Source: Lepidodermella squamata (lineage: Eukaryota > Gastrotricha). Taken from it: a stretch of 64,000 bases of DNA. Position 1 is the first letter of the stretch. Each line of letters starts with the position of its first letter. The notes under the pieces were generated by a model, which was not told where the DNA came from, ran no database searches, and saw nothing but the letters and a program-made list of their open reading frames with translations. A program made the translations under genes and the position numbers. This document shows, piece by piece, positions 11,741-23,200 of the stretch. The stretch spans positions 1,922,001 through 1,986,000 of the forward strand of contig JBLDXI010000032.1 in the NCBI GenBank assembly GCA_047495785.1, given 5' to 3'.

Positions 11741-14700
11741 ATGAGATCGACAGTTCGCAAGAAACTCAAGGTCAACTTTTCTACTGAAGTTGATGTGAAA
11801 GAATTACCGAAGGAGGAAGCTGCTAATGACGATAGTCAGCCATCAGGTTTGATTGATAGATTTTGACGAGATGAGATGTATTTAAATCCTTCTTATAGAA
11901 TCCGCGACAGATGTTGCTGTTCCGGAGAAAGAAGGTTGCTTACCATTTGCGACCGAATGAGAAAATATTAATATAATTTTTTTGAAAATTCAGAAATTGA
12001 GGTAGAAAACGAATCTAAACAGAGCAATGCGAAAGCAATGGACTTCGAAAAAGCAAGAATATCGAAAATTAAAAATGTATATATATAATTTAATTTAATT
12101 TTAAGGATTTGATTGCTGCCAAAGGGAAGCTCAAGCCCCCAAGCGAAAATTCGAAACATAGTAAGTTGATGAGGCTATAGGTAGTGTCTACTAAGCGAAT
12201 TTTGTATGGCTAGTGCGCATCATTTCCATCCTACCTCTTGTCGAAAAGCGCGACATGATACCAAGCGATTATTTGGTAAATAACCAAATTTTAATTTGGA
12301 ACGATACGACATTGAATTCTGTGTTTTACGACAGCAACTATTCCAAGATAAAAATGCGTCTGCCGCAAATGGCCTGGATTTTTCGAACGTTGAAGACATT
12401 CATGATTACCATTTTTACTTCTGGCCTCCGTTTCAATCAATTACAATTCTAAGCATATCGTTCTGCGTGAAGGTTTCTGACGTTGGAATTACGCAGATTG
12501 GCTACGGATTTCCGAATCTCGAAAAAGTTGGAGAAGAACTGAAAAATTGGGTTAAGTTATATTTTTACGTTTAGATAACAGCAATCGGTTGTCGACTTAT
12601 CACCGAGTCTTCTCTATCGTTTCTCTTCAACAAATGCGAAAAGCTTAAATATTTTAACGCAAATTTTACCTCAGTCCGTTACATTCCAACCAACCTACTG
12701 GAAAATGCCAACATTTTCGTCGAAGGCTGTCCACTTATACTTCCGGCTGAGACGTTGCGCAGACCAGAAGGTTCATATATCCTTTCATTTTATATTTTAT
12801 TGAAGTAATTTTTATTTTTATATGCAGAAATTCCTGACTCTGTGACAAAAAAATTGACCCTTGCAAAAGTGTTGATTTTGAAATCAAAAGAAATGCGTAA
12901 GGTTTTCGTTGGTCCTCACCTATTTCCTCCTGATAGTAAGAACCGCTTAGAGCTAACACAGCCTGTTTGCTCGTATCGATCAGGACCTTATTGCGTTGTT
13001 GAAATTTGCGAAGATGGTCCTCTTCATGCGATAATAACGGAAAATTGCTTTGTTGTTGTTCCGTATTATCCAGGTCCGTTTCCTCCATTCAGCTCAGTTG
13101 AATGTCGGATTAATCTCGTAGCATCGTTTATTTGCAATTTTAAAGTGGCTGCGGTGCCAATTAAGCTCAGCAAAGTCGATCCAGTGGTTGTTGAACTTAT
13201 AGGAAAAAACGACGTAGACTACACGGCTGTAAACAATTTGGTTATAAATTACGGAATTAAAACGGCAAATCCCAAACTGGCGAATGCGGGCAATAGGAGA
13301 CTCTTGATCACCGCTTTTTCGCCTCATTCGTTTCCGAATACAATTTTCGCTGCCCAAGACGGGTTGAAGCAGTGGCTTGAGACGAACCGTCCACATGCAA
13401 CTTTGCCGACATCTGTAATATCCACACTTTTCGCGGCTTATTCTAAAATCAATCATGAAGGAATTAGTATTAACGATTTCGGTATTCTGATGAAATCTCA
13501 GCTACCAAATGCCTTCAACGCCGTCTCATTCGCCGAAATTCTCGCAGAAACTGGCAATGTTTGGATTGAGCCGTGCGAAGGCTTTGACGGACCTTTACAC
13601 AGCGCCTCACATGTCCTCCTTAATTTTGCTTCTATCGTCGAATTCATCGTCAAATTCGCGTCGGCTAAAGATACATTCCCCTCAAAATGTCAAGTGGCAT
13701 GCTTACCGGACTCGACCCCATTGTGTAATATGGAGCCATTGAAAACTGAATTTTTCAGAGGGTTGGACGAAGATCAGATCGAGAGGCTACTTCTCAAACT
13801 CGAATTGGCAGGTATAGGGGTACTCAGTAAGGATTTCGCGCTTAGTTTGAGTAATTTGCCTCCAGAGCCAGTCGCTTTGTTGGATGCATTCATTTCGAAA
13901 AATCATTCGAATCCTCATTACTTGGAAATCCGGTATCACCTGTTTTGCCGACCCACTGCAGCGTTTCATCACCTCGTCGCGGTGATTTCAAAAATGACTA
14001 TGCCTACGCTATTATGGGCTGATGGAATGCTGTTAAACGAGCTATCCCATTTGACAGTTTCGATTCAATGCGAAGATCATTATCGAGTTGTCGCAGCTAG
14101 ATTTTTTGGCATTAATTCCGATGCAGCCCGTTGTTCCGCCTCAATATTTCATTGTTTGATGGCCACTACATTGGCGAGATTTTCTTTGGATAATCTGGAT
14201 GATTTGGGAGCTGAATCAGGAATTCGCTCCTTATCCCCTCGAAAGATTCGACATGAGATTACAAATTACCTAGAATTTAAACCAAAGTCATTTTCTCGAG
14301 AATTCGACCAGACCATCGCCAGATGCCAACATTGCTTGTTAAACGTCAGAGTACTGTCAATAGTACAAGCTTTGTACGCCCATCATGCCTCTCACTCATC
14401 TCATTCTGTCTCAAACATCTCACCAGGCTTTCCGAAAGTGTTCAAGCTGCCCGGTTTCACATTTTTTCCCGGACAGCAAGCCTCGTCGATCAATATATAC
14501 CGATTGCCTTCAACGGGAAGTTTTACTTTGAATATTTCTGCTGAAGATGAGGTCAAAAATGGAATGATGATTGGATTTTTGGACGGCTTTTTTGTGCTGC
14601 CAGATCGTGAAATGAAGATATCGACTTCGTGTGGAATTCACGTTGAGTTACAGCGCATAAAATCGGGTGGAATGAAAATAATTGCATCTGTAAATGGATT

Positions 14701-17700
14701 CGTTGTCAAAGAAACAATTTTGCTGGCTTACAGTGATATTTGCACGATATCTGTTAGTCAGAGCGATGCCTTTCCGCCAATAAGTTCAGCAAGAATGAGT
14801 GTTTTCGGGCGGTTTCTTCATTTCTCGCTGTTTACAGAAACTGACGTTCGTCCTTTGATAAAGGTCTGCTGCGATCAGTATGATAATGTAGTTCAAAACG
14901 CTCAGGCCAGTTTCGAAGACCTGAGGTATAATCGGAATCTCCTGTTAATTCCTCTGCCTGAATTGTCATGGCTTGAGGTTTGCTATCCGACTTATCGAAC
15001 TGTAGTCAAAAGCCCCGCATATCCTCATTTTCTATGTGGCTTTTTCGAGATGATCCATTTTGTCAATGAATCGGCAAAAGATATACTGAATATGTCGCGG
15101 CTACCGATTCAGACTCGCTCGGCTGTAACCATCGCTATGCTTTTCAAAATGCTCCAGCAACCTCGATTCGTGCCAGACAAATGCGATAAACTATTCCCGT
15201 CTTTGCAGGAAAATTGCTCTTACCCTGCGAGTGAATTTTCTACCAGTCAGTCGCTGAGTGAAAATATTGAGGCAATTTTGAAATCCCGGCTCTTCCCGGC
15301 GTTGTTAGATTACCTTGTTGTGGGCGAGGCTTTGTTTAAAGAATCACCTGATTTTAAGGGTGGATTTCTGGGTCCTTTGGCTAGCGAAGATGAACTGAAG
15401 AAACCATCGCCGAAAACTCTCATATACCGTGATTACCGAGCGTGTATGACGGCTTATGAAAATCATTTGAGAGGCATTGGAGATGCTAAGGATTCCACGC
15501 CCAAGCTTTCAACCTGGGACCGCGTTTCTCTGCCGGACCCTCCTTGCCGCCTGATGTTGCTCTCCGAAGCCGAGAAAGGTTTTTACACTAGCAATGAGAG
15601 TTGCCCCAAATTGATTTGCGCTCAACATGCTTATCACTTGATCCAATTTTCCGAGGCGATATCTTCAACAACTTCTAAAAATCGGGCTCTTGACAGCAAG
15701 GTGGGAGCTAGTGCAAAAAATTATGGAAATTTCCACGATTCTCTTGTAACATCGTATTGCTTCAATGCCGAAGAAAGCAGTAGTTTTGGGGAAATTGCAA
15801 CAGCTCATCCTCTCCTCCGCCATTTGATCGTTTCGAATTCGATTGGAAAGCCTGTTGCATCGGATATTATTTCGTTCAAATACCTCCGCGATCTAATCCT
15901 GAGTGGCAACAAACTGACATCTCTACCCGATTGTCTAGAGAATCTTTCATCTGTGTTGAGAAATCTAGACATTTCGTTGAACAATTTCGCAGAAATACCC
16001 AAAGTCATTTATAAATTAACCTCTTTGGAATCTCTCCTGGCTAATTTTTTGAATATAAAATATCTTGACGAGTCAATTGGTCAACTTGAAAACTTGCGAC
16101 TTCTATCACTGAGGCATAATTCTTTGAAAAATCTACCTGCAGCCTTCTCGAACTTGGCGAATCTCGAGGTATTGGACCTAAGTGCGCTGCCCTTACTCTG
16201 TACAACTATCAGTTTTGCTGATGAGATCGAGGCGTTCTTCTTACAGAATAATTTTCCTGATGAAATGAGTGAGTTGATCGAGGCTAAAACTTACAATAAG
16301 GAGGATATTGCCAAATTGAACCACGCGCTTATGTCGAAATTCGATCGATTTTCGGGCGAAGATTTGCCGCCACAGATATTTAAGTTGACCAGATTGAAAG
16401 AACTTGGCCTGGCTTTTCAAGGTTTTCGTTCGATATCTGATGAAATCGGGAATTTGAAAGACCTCATGCGCTTGAATCTCCAGGGTTGCATTAAATTGGA
16501 AACAATTTCTCCCCAAATCGCGTTGACATCGCTGAAGCACCTAAAGATATCAGACTGCCCTGAACTTCGAACTCCGCCTGTTGAAATTCAAAAGCGAGGT
16601 TTCGACGCGACGTTCGCGTATTTTAGACGGCTGATTTTGGGCTCGGTAAAATGTCAACGAACTAAGCTAATGTTTGTCGGCTTGGGTGGTGCTGGGAAGA
16701 CCAGTTTGGTCGCGTCGCTTGTGAACGATAAATCAGTTGATTCTACATCTCAAAAAACTGCCCCAGCCGTTACAGATGGCATTGATATCGCTGAGTGGAA
16801 AGTTGAGGCACCAGGAAATCGAGGCGATATAGATTTTCGTCTATGGGACTTTGCCGGGCAAGTCGTTTACTACAACACTCATCAATTTTTTCTATCAAGT
16901 CGGGCTATCTACCTAATTGTTTGGAATATTCGATTGGGGCACGAATATGCTGGCCTCGATTTTTGGCTCAGTTCCATCGCTTGCCACGCGCCCAACGCGC
17001 CCGTTTTAGTGGTAGGGACCCACGCAGACCAGATTTCGCAAGACAGATCATTCCTACCAGAATCGAATTATCGGAAGCGATTTAATAATATTTCCGGATT
17101 TCATTACACGTCCTGTTTCGATAATCGAGGAATATCTGACCTGAGAAACCGTATTATCGACTTGGCCTTACAGCAAAAGCATATGGGTGAGTTGATCCCC
17201 CATATTTGGCTCAATTTTGAGCAAGCGCTGACTAAGGCGGGCGAGATAACTTCGACGACTCCTGAAGATAAAAACACCAAAATGTCAGTTGAAATGTTGG
17301 ACGATGTGGCTAGAATTGCCGAATCAAGTGGAATTTACGAGCGACAGGAGTTGATTGAAGCCCTTCAATTCCTATCCGATATCGGCTCGATTCAGTATTT
17401 CCGGACCGATTTTCTCAGCGACCGTGTCATCATAAATCCGCAATGGATCGTTGACGTTTTATCGTGCCTTGTTTCCGTTCAAAAAGGCTCGGAAATAGCA
17501 GACGGTTGGCTAAAACACGGCGATGTTTCGAAAATCTGGCAATCTTATCCGGCTGAACTTCACGAATGGCTGCTCAAATTGACACAGGCTTTCGACCTCA
17601 CGTTTCCATTAAGCGATGGAGCCACCTCAATTGTGCCTTGTTTATTGCCTGAAAACGCGCCTGATGACCTAAATTGGCCGGATTTGGAGGAGAATCTAAA

Positions 17701-19972
17701 TCATCGCCGTATTATTAATGAAATTAGTTTTAAATACCTCCCGACCGGATTGTTCAATCGGGCGCAAGTTCGACTGCAAACCTACTCGGACGTGTCGGTC
17801 ATTTGGCGAAGGGGCAGTTTACTGAAGAAAAGCAGCCATTTAGCGTTAATAACCCAGTTGCAGGCGAATAGCGTGATTAGCATTCAGGTGCAAGGCCCGC
17901 GTCCTGAAAATTTGTCATTTCTCATCCTGGAAGTTTTCAATAGTTTAATTGCAGATAGCTTCAATGGGCTTCAGCATGACGTGTCGTTTTCTTGCCCTGA
18001 GTGCGTAAATTTGCGTATGGCCGAGCCTAGTATGTTTGAAAGTTCTCGAATTCGCCGAGCTATAGAACTGAAAATTCCGTCCCTTCAGTGTTATTCTTAC
18101 TTTCATCTGGTCCCGACACAAGAGCTTCGCTTGTTGGGTCCTAACCTTGAATCATCGGGAGATTTCGATCTGCATTGGGAGAGAACGCTGCATCAATTGA
18201 ATGGCCTATCTCAATCATTGCAAACTGACGTTGTTGTCATGGGCTGTCCATTAGATTCGGACAGTAAGGATTTTGTAAGCGCTGACGTCATAGCCAGAGA
18301 TTTGGGTGCAACCAATAGCTCGCTTTCGATCAAAGCCATCTCAGACGCTTCCGCGATGACTTTCGAGCAGCTAGCAATAATTATTCGAGCCACTCGAGTA
18401 GTAATTTGCTGCATTTCATCATCATTCATGGCAGATACTTCTTGCCAATCCGCCTTAATTTACGGCCATGAGACGTTGCAAAAACCTATGGTTACAGTCT
18501 TGGTGCGGGATATGGACGTGAAACAACACCCTTCCTTAGCGTTCATGATTGGCGATGAGGTGTATATCAAAGCTATTAATCGAACGAAATACAAAATTGA
18601 AGACATTTCTGCTGCAATACAACTCCGCCTTAACAAAAATGATCAGAAATCTCAGAAAAGTCCCCTGGTTTTTCTTTCGTATTGTTGGCAAAACAGTAAA
18701 GAAGCAGTAGAAAAAGGGACGAAGGGCAAATCTGGCTCTTGTGGCGTTACTGACCCTCGAAAATTGAAGCGATTTTTGAGTGATGAAAACGGAATCGAAA
18801 CCTGGCTCGACATTGAGCAGGTCGGGCGTGGTGGTTTATTCGAAGAAATTGCCAACGGTCTTCGGAAATCGAAGCTCGTCATTGTGTGCGTTTCAGATGA
18901 GTATGTCGAGTCGAAAAATTGCCTACGTGAATTTCATTTCGCAACAACGGTTTGCCAGTTGCCGATTGTTATGTGTGTGGTGGGTACCGGTTGCCAGTGG
19001 AAACAGTCGGAAGTGACGTTTGTAGCGGCTCAATCTGCCCATAGCATCAATTTCCAACTAAATTTGCCTGAAAATTACACCCGTTTACTCGAGATTGTCA
19101 AATCGTTTATTCATGTGAAAAAGCCGCCGTTATTAAGGCGGAAATCGGGCATTATTCGGAAATCAGAATCTGAACGAGATGAAGGGGTTTCAACGGAAAG
19201 TGTATCGATCATGTTCGAAGAAATGATTGAGCTTGGCCAATCAAGGTTTCTAAAGCAGATTTCCGAATTTCCCAGCTCTACTAGGTCTAAGCCTTTCCCA
19301 AGACTTGTCATTTTCGATATTGACAAATCGAATGTCCCGAGAGTTAACGAAGAGTCTTTGGTCGAATTTATCAACCGATTACCTTGGTCATGTCGTTTTC
19401 TATGTGAATCCGAATCTGGTTGGCATTCAACAGATGTGAATATGAAATTGAGCGAGAAAAATCAAATCGCCCCCGATTCATTATTGGCCAAAAGCTCGGC
19501 CTATCTTGGCCGCGTTTTCTCCCTAGTGTCCCACGGAACAAGAGAAAAGCCGCGAATTCTCCAAAATTCGACTTATCAACTGATTGCTGAGTATATAAAC
19601 ACCTTTGTAAAACTGGAAGAGTCTTTCGAGAGCGAATATAGATTTCTCATTGATCTCGCAATTTCCTCTGGTCGAGATCACGGCCTATTCCAGTGCCACC
19701 TACCTCTTGGCAGAGACGTGTGGTTGTGCAGGGAACATCGAAATGTGAATCGGGCAACAAATTTGAGTCAAAATATATCTGATACAAGCAACTCATCGCC
19801 TGCAAATATCTCAAATTCGAAGGCTGAAAGAAGCCCATTTATCAATGATGCTGTGATAGCTCGTCAATTCGCTAGTCAGGTTACATCGCCAGATATCGGC
19901 CTTGGCGAAAAAATTGTGCCCAGTGGCCAAGTAAAGGCCGCAAAGACGAGTCGTGCTTGTGCGATACAGTGA
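11741..19972 (+). CDS. R2: LRR-Roc-COR-double-TIR protein with C-terminal CaaX
   Basis: Proposed exons: 11741-11846, 11899-11934, 11994-12076, 12106-12160, 12214-12275, 12335-12526, 12575-12770 and 12828-19972 (2624 codons plus stop). The 192-nt and 196-nt exons have exactly the lengths and phases of their counterparts in R3-R5, which supports the model. The 12077-12105 intron is only 29 bp and is the weakest call. The N-terminus is short and Lys/Glu-rich. AMN1-like repeats follow (ILSISFCVKVSDVGITQIG, then ITAIGCRLITES). LRRs lie at ~1240-1520; P-loop GLGGAGKT ~1528; DFAGQ; THAD; COR INPQW ~1783; CPEC ~1966; degenerate TIR ~2045-2165 (SCQSAL); TIR ~2189-2325 (FLSYCW, NCLREF with Glu ~2278); C-terminal CAIQ. 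It starts 183 bp after R1 and ends 231 bp before R3. It is the paralogue most diverged from R3-R5 besides R1. Confidence 0.87.
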
Positions 19973-20015
19973 TGCGATATTTTCAATTAACAAATGTTTG
20001 TAATTTTTATTTTTC

Positions 20016-20021
20016 AATAAA
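20016..20021 (+). terminator. Poly(A) signal AATAAA of R2
   Basis: Hexamer 44 bp after the R2 stop codon, within the 231-bp R2-R3 gap. It indicates that R2 is polyadenylated before R3 begins. Confidence 0.6.
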
Positions 20022-20184
20022 TTGAATAATTTGAACAAATTTTATTAAAATGTTGCGAAAAGCAGTCGATTTAACGTTTAACCTTTGCCTTCTTCATTCC
20101 TGTGACCTTCGTTTCTCTTCTCGCCGCTTAGATTTGTTATTTTATGTTCATTTTTAAATTTTGCTTCAATTTATGTTTCAAAAT

Positions 20185-20186
20185 AG
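20185..20186 (+). promoter_or_regulatory. 3' splice-site AG 17 nt upstream of the R3 start codon
   Basis: A T-rich stretch ends in CAAAATAG before GGCTCTTAAATTTCGAT-ATG. The core AAAATAG-GGCT is conserved before R4 and R5, so it is a shared transcript-start or splice element of these genes. Confidence 0.45.
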
Positions 20187-20203
20187 GGCTCTTAAATTTC
20201 GAT

Positions 20204-23200
20204 ATGAGCAAGGGCCCTCCGAAAGCCCCCATCACAGGGTCAAATGCTGTAAGACGGACCATCGTCATGCGTCCCAAGGCTCGGCCTAATGAAAGCGAAG
20301 CGGAACGTCAGGAGCAAGGTAGGGTAAGATTAATGGGAACTAATCGAACTTGATTTCTCTATTCTTTATAGAGAGGATTGCAAACGAAAATGCTGAAGCA
20401 TTTGGCCGATTGGCTGAAATGGAGAAGCACTTTGATAAGAAAAGCCCAGAACCTGAACAGAAGACTGCCGGCAATAAAGATGACTTTCTAAGCGAGATAA
20501 GGCAGGGTGTCCGACTGCGGTCTGTTAATGAACCGCGGAAAGGTAAAATTGTCAACTTGATTCTAAATTTCAACCGAAAGGATTTTTTCTATCAGCTGTA
20601 AAGGCTGTTGATGTAACCGCTGCGATCAACGCCAATCCGAACGGGTTCGGTAGTGCTGCTGCTTATTCCGTTTGTTTATTTTCCTGGAGAATAAAGAAAT
20701 GCTTAATTTTGAAATTGTAGTCGGTATTTAAAACCGGCAAAGGCGAAGAAGTTGGTTCAATAAACTTCTGCGGCACGGTCAGATTGGTGGACACTCACTT
20801 CTACTACTGGCCTGACTTCAAAACAGTTACCACCCTAAATGTCTCGTACTGCCCTAATATCACTAATTTTGGCATACGGTTGATTAAAGACGCATTTCCC
20901 AAGCTAAAAAAGGTAATTTGATGACAATTAAAGTGGGTTTTTTTAAATTCTGATGAATTTTAGTTGGACGCTTCCGGATGTCGATTAGTTACCGAATCAG
21001 TCGTCGAAACTATTTCTGACCCTGCATTCACTGCGATTTTCAACTGGACTGGTATTCGTTACATCCCTCATAAAACACGGTTCCTGAGGTTGGAAACGAA
21101 GGGATGTCCGTTAATTATCAAGAAAGAAACCAGTGATCTCATTGCCAATTCACCTGATGGTATAATTTGTTGTTATCGTAAATTTGTATCTGAAGTTTCG
21201 TTTAGGAACTATCAAACAGAAGTCTCTAGGAGAAAAATCTGCGGCGGCTTCTGAGTTTACCCAACTGACAGCCATGTTAAGTGAATATTCTTTCGCTAAA
21301 ATTGTTGTCATCAAACCCGAGTCGCATGCAGCTAAATCAATCGCCATTGGCTGGCTGAAACCCGACGGCCCGGTGGAAGGTGTCTCACAGTGCGCCATTT
21401 CTTATCGCTCAGGGCCTTATCGTGTTATTGAATGTGATTTTCATGCGCCTCTTTCGCTTTTCCTTACAAACAATTGCATTGTGGTGATACCTTTTGACAA
21501 TGATTCGGCATCAGCTGTTTTGCAATCGGTCGAGAGTCGTTTGTCGTTCATTTCCTCGATTTTGACTGACTTTCAGGCCATAGCCGTTCCCGTTTCGCTC
21601 GAGAGTCCGGTTGAATTCGACGAAAGCGCCCTTTCCAGTGTGAAAATTGAGCAGGCTAAGGCATCTCTGCAAGGCACCACAGTGGAGGAATCTGAAAAGG
21701 AGAAACGGAAGCCCGAGGAAAATCCCAAGGCTGCTAGGCGTTATTACTATTTATCGAACCATTTAACGTTTTTGCCGAGTTTTGAATCAGCTAATGCTTG
21801 GTTGGTTGCGAAGAAGTCTTATTTAAACATTCCGCCTACAATTTTTCCATTGTTGGAATATTTGACAAAATCAAATATTTTCGATATGACTGAAAAACTA
21901 TTCATCACCTCGGAGGACTTGGGTTCAATCCTCCCTCAATCGCTGCTTGAAAGTTTGGCTGAGAAGTCAATAATGCCTAACTGGGCATCATTCGCGTCAG
22001 TTTTAGCTGAAACCGGAAATATTTGGAGTGAATACTCAAGCAGCCATGATGACCCAAATCTGAATAATTCGTTTTCCTACTTGACAAGTACGTCGAATTT
22101 GATGAAAATTGTCAAAATACTCACTACCACCGATGACATGGAAAGTAGCATAGAGAATGTGAAATGCCTTCCCCCAGGTACCAAGCTGTGTAGAATCGAT
22201 GCGATAGCCCATTTGTTAACTGGCGTTGCCGCGTCTGATAAAATTCGCTTGTTTTCTGAATTCGAACGCAGCGGAATCGGAATCTTCAATTTGAAGCAAA
22301 ACCTGGCATTATCAGCTGTTAACCTAGCTACCAGTCCCGCTATCTCTGACGGACATTTTTCGAGTAGTTCTGAGCTCAATCTGAACTCGGAGCATTATGA
22401 CATTGCTTGCCACCCAGATTTGGTCATTCACAATCTGTTATCTCGCTTATGCAAGGTGTTCAAACCCGTTTTGATTTGGAAGCACGGTGCGGTCTTTGAT
22501 GAATGCTCCTCCTTGATAATTAAAGTCAGGTCGAACCTTCCTGCGCCGAGCCATAACCAATATTCGGTTTTTGTCTCGATGTCGAGTGATATTCGTGGCT
22601 TTGGCGATTATCAAGTTCAGCGGCGCGAGTTGATTCAAGCGACCTGTGGGGTGGTCGCACAAATTTGTACCGCTGTCTTAGCGCCTTATTCTATCAATGA
22701 TTCGTACAAAAATCCTCCGAATTCGTATTTTCACCCATTGCTCCAGTTCGATCCCAAAACTGCAGTTATCCGAACTTTCTCGCGAGATTTTGATATGTCG
22801 CTACCTCGTTGCGCCCGTTGCTTATTGACCGCTGATATCATCGGTCTGCTGAGACAAGCGAATTGGCGATACACTGCTAATAGCTTCAACATGATCGGAA
22901 AGGCCAGCGAAGAGTTCGAGATTCCGATTCCAATCGACCTAACTGTACCGTCCAATTTCATTGAGATCTTAACCAATTCAGGATTCGAATTTTGCCGATT
23001 TCATGTCAGCAATGAACTAGGTCAGTGCGACGGTAATACCAGTATAAAAATGTACTTCAAAGAGAAACATATTTGCGCGATCGAAGAGCAAGAAATGATT
23101 CACGAGACTAGCGGCCACGGCAAGTTCAGTAAAACCAAACAATCTGCGGCGATCAATATCGAAAATCTGTATCCTGTCGTTCGATTCGATGCTCGTTTGA

